34,999 nt of DNA, taken from assembly GCA_964416195.1 (NCBI GenBank), contig CAYQDB010000022.1:1-34999 (forward strand). The letters run 5' to 3'. Shown piece by piece: positions 9,151 to 17,215 of this stretch. This stretch comes from CAYQDB01 sp964416195 (GTDB lineage: Bacteria; Zixibacteria; MSB-5A5; GN15; FEB-12). Positions within the stretch are counted from its first letter, which is position 1. Each line of letters begins with the position of its first letter. A program made the translations under genes and the position numbers. The notes below the pieces were generated by a model. The model worked only from the letters and a program-made list of their open reading frames with translations. It was not told the DNA's origin and ran no database searches.

Positions 9151-10115
9151 TGAAGTACCTGGATTACAGCCGGATGGACGATTTCCTACGACGTTACTTC
9201 AACTCGCCTGAGGAGATTGCTGCCAGGATGGTGGGGGGAGATCGGAAATTCGACTCCGGCTACTCCGATATCGTGCGCTTCTTTGGAGACAACGCTGTCG
9301 ACCCCGGTGATGTGGCGATAGATTACCTACCCGACCAATTTGAGTTCGGCGATCAAACGATAGCCAGGTTTGCCCATCAGATGGCGGAAGCCTTTCGTAA
9401 GGAAGGAAAGTTATTCGAAGGACCTGCGGCAATGAAGGTCGCTGAGTGCAATCTCAAAGCCAGGCCATACCGGATCGCCGTTCAGGAGTGCTCCTACGAG
9501 GCTCAAGCCGGAAGTTGTTTTGCCCTGGATTACGACCACCAGTTGTTTGAAGGGATGGGTGGATGCCTGAGGAACTACTACAAGAGAGAGTACCCCTCAT
9601 CAGAATTAAAAGACAACCCCCTGGCCATTTGTCTGGGCATTTGTGGTTATCTCTTAATTGAGGAAAAGCAGAGACTTTGCCGCCTCCAGGTTTTCAGATC
9701 GGGGAATCTCGCCTCGCTTGAGCGCTTTGCAGGCCCATCGGCTGCCGGTTCGGTTGATCTTGTGTCAGGATACATAAGTCTGGCGGAGTTGATCGATCAG
9801 TCGATGGCCCAGGAAGTAGCAGAGGAATTAAATCTCAACCGTGATGAATATTCAATTGTCCCGCTTGCGTATGCGCGCGAGATTTTTCGAGGTGAAAGGC
9901 CGCAGATATTCTGCCTGATACGCACAGAGCTTTCGCGGGAGGCAATAAGTGATCGGTTAGGCAGCATCTCCAAGCGCCGTAAGGAGTTTCAGAGCTTCGT
10001 GTTCATCGAATTTGGCTACGATAGCTATCTCCCTACCGGTATCGTGGAAGGTCTTAACCACGAGGCTCGGATGAATTACTATTTGCTGGAGGAGTACCTT
10101 CGCTTGGTGGCTTAG
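9150..10115 (+). CDS. Protein with a C-terminal degenerate Nudix box, coupled to the EamA transporter
   Basis: 321 residues from the ATG at 9150, which overlaps the upstream stop. Residues 207-229 fit the Nudix pattern G-x5-E-x7-REUxEExGU: G207, E213, then QEVAEELNL at 221-229. The Arg is replaced by Gln and the Gly by Asn; the three box glutamates E222, E225 and E226 are kept. About 200 residues precede the box; they have no family I know and contain a cluster of cysteines (C100, C113, C123, C139, C161, C165). The family hydrolyses nucleoside-diphosphate-linked compounds, but some Nudix-fold proteins are sensors, and the altered box leaves activity open. Its stop overlaps the stop of the convergent gene. 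Confidence 0.6.
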   Translation: MKYLDYSRMDDFLRRYFNSPEEIAARMVGGDRKFDSGYSDIVRFFGDNAVDPGDVAIDYLPDQFEFGDQTIARFAHQMAEAFRKEGKLFEGPAAMKVAECNLKARPYRIAVQECSYEAQAGSCFALDYDHQLFEGMGGCLRNYYKREYPSSELKDNPLAICLGICGYLLIEEKQRLCRLQVFRSGNLASLERFAGPSAAGSVDLVSGYISLAELIDQSMAQEVAEELNLNRDEYSIVPLAYAREIFRGERPQIFCLIRTELSREAISDRLGSISKRRKEFQSFVFIEFGYDSYLPTGIVEGLNHEARMNYYLLEEYLRLVA

Positions 10116-10582
10116 TGAGCGGTTTTCAGCTCTAAGTTAAACCACATCCCGCACCAAACCAGTATCAAAATGCCGCGAATATCTACTGGCCAGTGGGGAC
10201 CGAGCATATAGAGATAACATATAAGGGTAAGGCCAAAGAAAGTCTTGATCATCCCCTCTCTGAAGCGGGCAGTCAGAAGACTGAAGAAGCCAAAACCGAG
10301 GTAGAGAGCAATCAAGGCAGGAGCCACGAGCAGAATCAGCCAGCCCCACAGGTTAACGTGAGAAACAGCAAGGTTGATATTTTCCCCGGAGGAAGCGCCA
10401 TACAGAAGATAGATATGGGCCACGGCGAAAAATATTGCCAGGGCCAGGTACAACAAACCCTCTAAGCAACCCTCTTTGAGCTCCCGAAGGCCGACCATTA
10501 CAAAGAACAAGCCTGCGGCTACCATCCCGGAGAGGATCAAAAGAGAACCGCCGAAGACTATTTCCTTAATATACTGATCCAT
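10112..10582 (-). CDS. Multi-pass membrane protein, unknown function
   Basis: 156 residues, with about five hydrophobic helices (about 9-31, 40-60, 78-100, 110-127 and 132-150). Start taken as the ATG at 10580-10582 because AAGGAG sits 8 bases upstream; an in-frame GTG three codons earlier lies too close to that site. The stop TAA (10112-10114 on the opposite strand) overlaps the TAG of the Nudix-like gene, so the two genes converge with a 4-base overlap. No family recognised. Confidence 0.72.
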   Translation of the reverse strand: MDQYIKEIVFGGSLLILSGMVAAGLFFVMVGLRELKEGCLEGLLYLALAIFFAVAHIYLLYGASSGENINLAVSHVNLWGWLILLVAPALIALYLGFGFFSLLTARFREGMIKTFFGLTLICYLYMLGPHWPVDIRGILILVWCGMWFNLELKTAH

Positions 10583-10791
10583 AGTTATCACTCCTTGCCT
10601 ATGGTGGTTGTAATCAGCGTGCCAAAGACACCGAGTACTCTTCAGGAGTAGTAAGTTATTGAATCCGTTGGGGTAAAAACATATCCCAAGCTACTCCGGA
10701 TCAGCAAGGGATGTCCCTGCCGGCACATAAGTGGAAACGATCTGCAAGGTCTGGGATTCGCTGACTAAAATGTCCTTAAGCTCGTACCGAT

Positions 10792-10873
10792 AGGGTGGTA
10801 ATCCCAAATTCATTTGGGGTTGGATTTCAATTGGAAGATCACCCCCAAACAAGTTTGAGGGTGCCACCCGTCG
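10792..10873. repeat. 82-bp dispersed palindromic repeat, copy A
   Basis: Near-identical to 13829-13910 (about seven differences, no gaps, seen by direct alignment). Ends are imperfect inverted repeats (GGGTGGTAA left, GTGCCACCC right). Inside are the perfect palindrome CCCAAAT-TC-ATTTGGG and a second dyad CAAAC-AA-GTTTG. No ORF in it is credible. The element resembles a REP- or MITE-like non-autonomous repeat. Confidence 0.75.
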
Positions 10874-10901
10874 TGACCCTTCGACTTCGCTCAGGATGAC
10901 A
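10874..10901. repeat. GACCCTTCGACTTCGCTCAGG-type intergenic element
   Basis: Directly abuts the 82-bp repeat. Read on the minus strand it gives the peptide VILSEVEGS, which from memory recurs as a spurious ORF across many unrelated environmental genomes. It is a repeated intergenic sequence, not a gene. In the rest of 10592-11120 I see only the weak promoter below and a hairpin AGGTCT-CACGCA-AGACCT at 11080-11097, just before the next gene. Confidence 0.5.
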
Positions 10902-10972
10902 GAGATTACCATGTTTGCTGTGGTCGGTGTACGACATCGTATACCGACGCCCACGGAAAACCTGAAAATCCC

Positions 10973-11001
10973 TTGCTTAATAAGAGATTGTCTAGTACAT
11001 T
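10973..11001 (+). promoter_or_regulatory. Possible promoter of the FG-GAP gene
   Basis: TTGCTT (10973-10978), 17 bases, TACATT (10996-11001). It would give a leader of about 110 bases containing the AGGTCT/AGACCT hairpin at 11080-11097. The hexamers are only moderate. Confidence 0.3.
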
Positions 11002-11120
11002 GCAGTCATAAGGGTTGTAGACATTCGCCAGACATCCAAAGCAAAGCCCTTCGCAAGTGTGTCTGTGTGTCTGATTGTAAGGTCTCACGCAAGACCTAAC
11101 GCAACAAAGAAGGTTATATA

Positions 11121-13523
11121 ATGTCAAAACCAACACCCATCTTGTTGACATTGTCTTTGATTCTGGCCCTGGCCGGCAGCGCTTTTGCGTTTGATCCCCT
11201 GTTTGATGCCAGGATCGATTACGGGGTCGGGGATGGCCCCGTTTCAGTTTTCAGCGCCGACTTTAACAGTGACGGGAAAGATGACCTGGCGGTAGCGAAT
11301 TTCTCTTCTAATGATGTTTCGGTTTTGCTGAACGATGGCGATAGGAGCTTTCAGATTGTAACCAGTTATCCGGTAGGTGACGAGCCGATGTCGGTTTTCT
11401 CTGCTGACTTAAACGGTGACGGGAAATATGACCTGGCGGTGGCAAATTACACTTCTGAAAATGTTTCGATTTTGCTCAACAATGGCGACGGAACTTTTCA
11501 GGCAGCAGTCAACTACGATGCGGGTGAAACCCCTCGTTCGGTTTGCGCGGCTGATTTTGACGGCGACGACGATTATGACCTAGCCGTAGCAAATGATGCT
11601 TACGGCTACAATAATGTCTCGGTTCTCTTGAACAACGGTGATGGAACCTTCCAGTCAGCAGTCTCATATTATGCGGAGAACCGTCCATGGTCCATTGTGT
11701 CTGCCGATTTTGATGGCGACGGCGATAATGATCTGGCCGTGGCGAATGAATCCTCCAACAGTGTTTCGATTTTGCACAACAACGGCGATGGGACTTTTCA
11801 GCCAGAGGTCAGTTATGATGTTGGCGGCCAGCCCTGTTGCACTCAGCCTGTGTCCGTGTTCGCTGCTGATCTTGATGGCGATGGAGACTACGACCTGATT
11901 ACTGCAAACAAGGGGTCCGATAATATCTCTGTCTTGCTGAACAACGGCAACGGAACCTTTCAACCCACAGTTGACTATGAGGCACCACACTGCCCGGCCT
12001 CAGTATCCTCCACCGATTTCGACGGCGACGGGGATTATGACCTGATCGTTGGCAAAGCCTCCGGGACTGACGTATCGATATTTCTGAATAATGGAGATGG
12101 AACGTTGCAGCCACCGGTCGAATATGTAGTGGGGATCTATGTGTATTCCCTCTTCTTAACTGATTTCGACGGCGACGGCGATGACGATCTGGCCGTGCCG
12201 AGTGGTGGTGGTGACTGTGTTTCAATTCTGGTGAACAAGGGCCAGGGGGTGTTTCGGTCGATAATGGATTATGAAGCGGGTGAGGGCTTGCATTCGCTCT
12301 TCTCAGCGGATTTTGACGGCGATGGTGATAATGACCTGGCCGTGGCAAATAATAGTTCTCGAAATCTTTCAATCCTGCTGAACAACGGTTATGGAATGTT
12401 TCAGTCGGCAGTCGATTATCCTGCAGGTACTGTTCCCCAGGCCCTTTTCTCTGCCGATTTTGACGGCGATGACGATTACGACCTCGCTGTGGGGGATCGA
12501 TCGTCAGATGAGGTTTCAATTCTGCTGAACAACGGGGATGGAACATTTCAAGCGCCGGTAGCTTATGCATCAGGCGCCGAGCCCGCCTCGATTTATTCTG
12601 TCGATTTTGACGGTGACGGGGATTATGATTTGGCCGTGGCGGGCGGCTGGTTGCAAACGGTTTCGATCCTGCTCAACAATGGAGATGCGACATTTCAGGC
12701 GCCGGTTACTTATGCCACCACCGGCGATGCTACTTCGGTTTTCTCCGCCGATTTTGACGGCGATAAGGATAATGATCTGGCTGTTACAAGCACCTATCCC
12801 AATTATGTTTCGATCTGGCTGAACGATGGTGCCGGGATGTTTCAGGTGGGGGACGATTACGAGGTAGGCAGTCAGCCCTGGTCAGTCTTCTCAGCCGATT
12901 TTGACGGTGATGAGGATTATGATCTGGCCGTAGCCAACAGGGCTTCTAATGATGTGTCTGTTTTGTTGAACGTCGGGGATGGGACGTTTCAGGCTGCGGC
13001 TAATTATGAGGTGGTTAGCATGCCCCAGTCGGTATACTGCGCCGATTTTGACCTGGATGGGGATAATGATATAGCCGTAGCCAACAGGGGTTCTCACAAT
13101 GTATCTGTCCTGCTTAACAATGGGGACGGAATGTATCAGCCGGGGCCCCATTATGGGTCAAGTGGCCGCTCGGCATCGCTTTTCTCCGCCGATTTTGACA
13201 GTGATAGGGATTACGATCTGGTTGTAGGAAACGATCTCAGTTACCACAACATCTCGGTTCTGTTCAATCTGACCAATGTCAGTTGCTGCATCGGTCTTCG
13301 CGGCAACATTGATGGTCTCACTGGTCCCGGCGGAGAGATTGACGTAGCCGACCTGACTTACCTAGTTAACTATCTTTTCAAGAGCGGCCCGGCGCCGCCA
13401 TGTATAGAAGAAGGCAACATTGACGGCATTATTGGTGTTGGCGGGCTGATTGATGTGGCTGATCTGACGTACCTGGTCGCCTACCTGTTCAAGAGCGGCC
13501 CAGCGCCGCCGTCGTGTCCGTAG
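11121..13523 (+). CDS. Secreted FG-GAP/VCBS-repeat beta-propeller protein with dockerin-like C-terminus
   Basis: 800 residues. Signal peptide MSKPTPILLTLSLILALAGS, cleaved near AFA-FD. Fourteen repeats of about 46-50 residues follow, each with a calcium-loop-like core such as DFDGDGDYDLAVAN and a second strand such as VSILLNNGDGTFQ. Fourteen blades would make two seven-bladed propellers. From about residue 722 come two dockerin-like units (GNIDG...IDVADLTYLVNYLFKSG and a near copy). FG-GAP/VCBS proteins are typically extracellular or surface adhesins or ligand binders; the tail may anchor or sort the protein. AGAAGG lies 8 bases before the ATG. Strong internal repetition makes the DNA itself repetitive. 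Confidence 0.9.
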   Translation: MSKPTPILLTLSLILALAGSAFAFDPLFDARIDYGVGDGPVSVFSADFNSDGKDDLAVANFSSNDVSVLLNDGDRSFQIVTSYPVGDEPMSVFSADLNGDGKYDLAVANYTSENVSILLNNGDGTFQAAVNYDAGETPRSVCAADFDGDDDYDLAVANDAYGYNNVSVLLNNGDGTFQSAVSYYAENRPWSIVSADFDGDGDNDLAVANESSNSVSILHNNGDGTFQPEVSYDVGGQPCCTQPVSVFAADLDGDGDYDLITANKGSDNISVLLNNGNGTFQPTVDYEAPHCPASVSSTDFDGDGDYDLIVGKASGTDVSIFLNNGDGTLQPPVEYVVGIYVYSLFLTDFDGDGDDDLAVPSGGGDCVSILVNKGQGVFRSIMDYEAGEGLHSLFSADFDGDGDNDLAVANNSSRNLSILLNNGYGMFQSAVDYPAGTVPQALFSADFDGDDDYDLAVGDRSSDEVSILLNNGDGTFQAPVAYASGAEPASIYSVDFDGDGDYDLAVAGGWLQTVSILLNNGDATFQAPVTYATTGDATSVFSADFDGDKDNDLAVTSTYPNYVSIWLNDGAGMFQVGDDYEVGSQPWSVFSADFDGDEDYDLAVANRASNDVSVLLNVGDGTFQAAANYEVVSMPQSVYCADFDLDGDNDIAVANRGSHNVSVLLNNGDGMYQPGPHYGSSGRSASLFSADFDSDRDYDLVVGNDLSYHNISVLFNLTNVSCCIGLRGNIDGLTGPGGEIDVADLTYLVNYLFKSGPAPPCIEEGNIDGIIGVGGLIDVADLTYLVAYLFKSGPAPPSCP

Positions 13524-13645
13524 GCAAAGGTGAAGGGATTTGATGTGCTATCGGGTGGCTCTGCACGACAGCCCTGAAGCATTGCCCGAAACGCCTATGT
13601 ATGGAGAGACCGTGAGGCTGTCTCAAAAGGTAACTGTCTTGTCTC

Positions 13646-13705
13646 GCGTAGGGTGGGAGCCTGTCTCCCACCGATTAACGGCGGATATAAAGCCCGCCGC
13701 TACGC
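13646..13705. repeat. Three-way-junction palindromic repeat
   Basis: Outer stem GCGTAG (13646-13651) / CTACGC (13700-13705) encloses two arms. Arm one is GGTGGGAG-CCTGT-CTCCCACC (13652-13672); arm two is GGCGG (13680-13684) / CCGCC (13694-13698). It lies in the gene-free stretch 13524-13919 together with repeat copy B. The rest of that stretch holds nothing I can name. Confidence 0.6.
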
Positions 13706-13828
13706 AGAGTTAGAGAATGGCGACCTCATTTGGTGTGGACCTGATTCAACTGGAACCAACTTTTGGGACAACCTCGAGTCGCCTGTCGGCACCTTAAAGC
13801 CCCAAGTTTGAGAGTACCACCCGCCGTC

Positions 13829-13910
13829 AGGGTGGCAACCCCAAATTCATTTGGGGTTGGATTTCAATTAGAAGGTCACGCCCAAACAAGTTTGAGGGTG
13901 CCACCCGTCG
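13829..13910. repeat. 82-bp dispersed palindromic repeat, copy B, with a partial third unit beside it
   Basis: Second copy of the element at 10792-10873, same orientation. Its ends GGGTGGCAA and GTGCCACCC are inverted repeats. Just to its left, 13801-13828 repeats the right-hand part (CCCAAGTTTGAGAGTACCAC), so CCACCC-GCCGTCA-GGGTGG forms another hairpin at the join. The copy ends ten bases before the stop codon of hpf, so it may lie in that gene's 3' untranslated region. Confidence 0.75.
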
Positions 13911-13919
13911 GAATCCGAC

Positions 13920-14279
13920 CTACTGGTCCACTTCATCAACGTCCGTGCTGGGACGGGTCAGAACATCTTTAACTCCGGTTATCTCTTCCGGCTTTTTCTG
14001 TTTGAGCTTCGACTTGTATTTCTTGAGTTGTCCCTTGACTTTGTCGACGGCAACGGCGATGGAATTATACATGTCATCAGTGTCGCCGGTGCCGGAAATG
14101 GTGTTGTTGTACACGTTGACCTTTAGTTCAGCGGTACGGCGGTGTCGCTCGGTATCAAGCACCAGTTCTGCAGAGACGATATTGTCAAAATAGCGAGTAA
14201 GTCTATCAATTTCCTCCTCTGCCCGCTCTTTCATCTCGGAGGTGAGGTCAAAATGGCGAGCCGTGATCGTTTTCAGCAT
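13920..14279 (-). CDS. hpf: Ribosome hibernation-promoting factor, short form (HPF/YfiA)
   Basis: 119 residues. Begins MLKTITARHFDLTSEMKERA and keeps the family's core: KLxRYFDNI-type helix, AELVLDTERHRRTAELKV strands, and MYNSIAVAVDKVKGQLKKYK helix. It binds the 30S decoding region and silences ribosomes in stationary phase. There is no long C-terminal dimerisation domain, so it is the short type; the last 20 residues are a charged tail. AAAGGAGAT lies 9 bases before the ATG. It follows rpoN on the same strand, a conserved pairing in many bacteria. Confidence 0.93.
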   Translation of the reverse strand: MLKTITARHFDLTSEMKERAEEEIDRLTRYFDNIVSAELVLDTERHRRTAELKVNVYNNTISGTGDTDDMYNSIAVAVDKVKGQLKKYKSKLKQKKPEEITGVKDVLTRPSTDVDEVDQ

Positions 14280-14728
14280 AGTCGAACATCTCCTTTCAAT
14301 GCGACCTTACTATCGCGGTTTGCCGTGAAGGTAATGGTCTGCTGCTATGCATCTTTTTGTTTCCGTTGATTGCTGCGCTACCAAGGAGCAGGCAGTGAGT
14401 GCGATGTCGTCGCCGTGGGCCGGATTGTGTCTCCCGTGGATTTCGCCGCAACCAACTCTCTCACCAGGATAGAACACCGTCATATGATCCTGTTCACTCT
14501 TGCTTTGTACAACCGTTGGATCAAAGTAGACTAAGGGAAAAACAGACCGCATCGCCTTGATAGCGACCTCGGTTGCTTCATACCCCCCTCTGCCTGTCCG
14601 GTGTGCTGATACCGGGTCGGCAGTTTCAGTTACCCTCGCTTTTTGAAGGGCCAAATCTCGGTCCATGCGTGGGTGCCATCCCATGGTTAAGAGATTGCTT
14701 GTCGTGGTTTTTTAGCTCACGTAAGCTT
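14280..14728 (-). other. 449-base gap between rpoN and hpf with one doubtful ORF
   Basis: An open frame (14310-14684, 124 codons, possible later ATG at 14670) runs in the operon direction but has no ribosome binding site, no recognisable motif and no hydrophobic segment. In other bacteria a PTS EIIA gene (ptsN) or an HPr kinase often lies near hpf; this frame shows no resemblance that I can see. It is either an unrecognised gene or untranslated spacer. Confidence 0.3.
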
Positions 14729-16114
14729 CTATGTAACCCGTTTACGCAAACGGGCAGGCTGTATTTTCAGTTCCTCTCTGTACTTGGTCACCGTTCGCCT
14801 TGCCAGACGGATACCCTCCTCGTTAAGGAGCCGGTAAATCTCCTGGTCCGACAGCGGCTTGTCGGGCGGCTCTGCCTTGACGATTTCCTGGATACGCAGT
14901 TTGACCGACCGTTTCGACATGTCTCCCCCATCGGCCTTGGCAATACCAGCATTGAAGAAATACTTTATTTCGTACACCCCGAATGGAGTCTGAACATACT
15001 TGCCGTTGGACACCCGGCTGATAGTGGCCACGTTCATGTCAACCTTCTGTGCTATCTCTTCCATGATGAGTGGCTTGAGAAAAGCCGGACCTTTGTCGAA
15101 AAAATCATGTTGTTTATCGATGATTGCCTCCATCACCCGAACCATGGTGGTTCGGCGCTGGTTGATGGAGTTTAACAGCCACCGTGCCTGTTCAAGCTTC
15201 TGCCTTATGTACTGCCGGGTGTCCTTCGAGGAATCGCTGCCGCGTTTCATCAGCGCCCTGTAACCAGAGTTTATGCGCAGACGAGGAACATGATGATCGT
15301 TGTGAATTACAACGTATTCGTTGCCAAACCTTTCCACGATCAGATCCGGGACAACGGGAAGCGCCGCTTCGGCAAAGCGGCCGTAAGCCGGGGTTGGAGA
15401 GAGTCCCTTGATGACCTTCATTGCCTGTTGAGCTTTCTCGACCGACACCCCCATCAACTTGGAGATTTGAAGCATCGATTTCCTATCCAGCTCGTTTATG
15501 TGCTGCTCCGCGATCCTGTAGGGTAAAGAACCTTCCAGCCCTTTTTCCCTCAACTGTATCAACAGAGACTCGCGAAGGTCGCGAGAGCCGACCCCTATCG
15601 GATCAAAACGCTGGATCATCTCCAGGACTTTTTCAATCTTGGAGCTTTCGATTGAAAGCTCCTTGGCCATTTCAGGAACGCTTATGGTGAGATACCCGTC
15701 AGGGGAGATATTGCCGATGATGTATTCGCCGATAAGATGCTCTTCCTCGGAGAGTTTCAAAAACGACAACTGCTCCTGCAGGTGCCTATACAGATTGGTC
15801 GTCTGAGAACCAGAGCCTTCGAAACTATCTTCCTTGGTCTCGCGCGGCTCGCGAACTTTATACCCCTCCTCATCGTCAAAGAGGTACTCATCCCAATCAA
15901 CGCTGTCGTCGCTGTCTTCCTTGCTTTCGGTCTCCGTTTCGTCGAGCTCGTCGTCCGGTTCCGTTTCTTCTATTTCTTCAAGAAGGGGATTGGTGGACAG
16001 CTCGTGCCGGATAGTTTGCTCAAGCTTCAGAATCGGCATCTGCAGCATCTTCAACGACTGAATCAACTGCGGTGCCAGGGTTTGCTGAAGTCGTAACTGA
16101 AGTCCTAGTTTCAT
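14729..16114 (-). CDS. rpoN: RNA polymerase sigma-54 factor
   Basis: 461 residues. The N-terminal activator-interacting region begins MKLGLQLRLQQTLAPQLIQS (Gln/Leu-rich, as in the family). A very acidic region II (about 45-110) follows, then the core-binding domain, and a DNA-binding C-terminus with the RpoN box ARRTVTKYRE at 438-447, which reads the -24 promoter element. Length is normal. The bases before the ATG form a small hairpin, AGCAG-GTTGAA-CTGCT (16115-16130), which includes the only ribosome-binding-site-like AGGTT and could limit initiation. lptB lies 139 bases upstream. Confidence 0.97.
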   Translation of the reverse strand: MKLGLQLRLQQTLAPQLIQSLKMLQMPILKLEQTIRHELSTNPLLEEIEETEPDDELDETETESKEDSDDSVDWDEYLFDDEEGYKVREPRETKEDSFEGSGSQTTNLYRHLQEQLSFLKLSEEEHLIGEYIIGNISPDGYLTISVPEMAKELSIESSKIEKVLEMIQRFDPIGVGSRDLRESLLIQLREKGLEGSLPYRIAEQHINELDRKSMLQISKLMGVSVEKAQQAMKVIKGLSPTPAYGRFAEAALPVVPDLIVERFGNEYVVIHNDHHVPRLRINSGYRALMKRGSDSSKDTRQYIRQKLEQARWLLNSINQRRTTMVRVMEAIIDKQHDFFDKGPAFLKPLIMEEIAQKVDMNVATISRVSNGKYVQTPFGVYEIKYFFNAGIAKADGGDMSKRSVKLRIQEIVKAEPPDKPLSDQEIYRLLNEEGIRLARRTVTKYREELKIQPARLRKRVT

Positions 16115-16253
16115 AGCAGTTCAACCTGCTGCTTTACACCCTTTCACGGTGGGATCGTACAAAGCTTTATCTACTTACTTTATCGGAACGACACCTACCT
16201 GTTTGACATACCTAAAAAACTTCGTTCACTTATTAAACACCGCCTGGGAGAAA

Positions 16254-16979
16254 TCAATCAAGTCTGAACTTCTCTCCTAAATAGATCTTTCTTGCCTCTG
16301 GGTCGTTGGCTAGAAAATCCGACGTCCCCGATTTCAATATCTTGCCATCACACATAATATAAGCCCGGTCGCAGATGGATAGTGTCTCGCGTACATTGTG
16401 ATCAGTGATCAACACCCCGAGTCCTCGCTGAACCAGCCGGCGGATGATCTTCTGAATGTCTTCAACGGCGATTGGATCAATGCCTGCGAATGGCTCATCC
16501 AGAAGCATGAATCCCGGGTCGTTGACCAGGGCGCGCGTGATTTCGACCCGTCGTCGCTCCCCACCTGACAACGTGAACGCCTTGTTCCTGCGAAGATGAG
16601 CAATGTCCAGTTCCTGCAATAGTTCGTCCAGTCTGGCCTTCATCTGTTTTCGGCTCATCTTGCGGAATTGCAGGATAGCAAGGATGTTTTCCTCAACCGT
16701 CATCTTCCTAAAAACCGAGGCCTCCTGAGCCAGATACCCGATTCCCAACGTCGCCCGCCTGTACATTGGCTGGCGGCTGATGTTTTTGCCGTCCAGGAAG
16801 ACCTTTCCCCCGTCAGGTCTCACGAAACCAATAATCATGTAAAACGTAGTCGTCTTGCCGGCCCCGTTCGGTCCCAGCAAACCAACCACCTCTCCCGGAT
16901 TTACAACGATCGAGACCCCATCGACAACGGCCCGCCTGCGGTAGTATTTACTCAGCGAATCTGCCTCAAGAACTACCAT
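16254..16979 (-). CDS. lptB: LPS export ABC transporter ATP-binding protein LptB
   Basis: 241 residues. Walker A GPNGAGKTT (36-44), Q-loop in YLAQEASVF, signature LSGGERRR (137-144), Walker B FMLLDEP (157-163) and switch His194 (ITDHNV). The LSGGERRRVEITRAL stretch and GEKFRLD end are characteristic of LptB rather than other ABC ATPases. It powers LPS extraction by LptFG at the inner membrane. No good ribosome binding site precedes the ATG; a small ORF ends overlapping this start (TGGTAG within ATGGTAG), so coupling is possible. lptA and lptC are not visible beside it. Confidence 0.95.
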   Translation of the reverse strand: MVVLEADSLSKYYRRRAVVDGVSIVVNPGEVVGLLGPNGAGKTTTFYMIIGFVRPDGGKVFLDGKNISRQPMYRRATLGIGYLAQEASVFRKMTVEENILAILQFRKMSRKQMKARLDELLQELDIAHLRRNKAFTLSGGERRRVEITRALVNDPGFMLLDEPFAGIDPIAVEDIQKIIRRLVQRGLGVLITDHNVRETLSICDRAYIMCDGKILKSGTSDFLANDPEARKIYLGEKFRLD

Positions 16980-17113
16980 AAGTAAATATAACTCAATCTG
17001 GTATAAAATCCACTATAATCTGATTCGACTACCAGCCCCTTCCTGTCAAGCGGTCCCACGGAAAAGCCGATCGGGTCGGAAGTTCGTATTTGTAGACTGT
17101 CGTTGTCCTGCAT
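16973..17113 (-). other. Small ORF overlapping the start of lptB (46 codons), doubtful
   Basis: The frame starts at ATG 17113 (MQDNDSLQIRTSDPIGF) and stops at TAG 16973-16975, overlapping the lptB ATG. The same frame is open all the way back to the TAA of the upstream membrane protein (about 80 codons), but has no ribosome binding site. It may be a coupled leader peptide, a decayed gene end, or chance. Confidence 0.2.
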
Positions 17114-17215
17114 CAGTAGCCGTTGACGATCTCTATTCAAGACACCACTACAAGCTGGTCCAGACGATATACTGCTCCCATCCTCATAGCGAACGAGAGG
17201 CGATTGAGGGGAGAC

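Noticed and set aside
10691..10954. 87-codon minus-strand ORF between the membrane protein and the FG-GAP gene
   Set aside because: It runs through two intergenic repeat elements (VILSEVEGS and the 82-bp repeat), so its open frame is a by-product of them.
11899..12570. 223-codon minus-strand ORF inside the FG-GAP gene
   Set aside because: It is a shadow of the repetitive coding strand, giving a low-complexity Arg/His/Pro-rich product.
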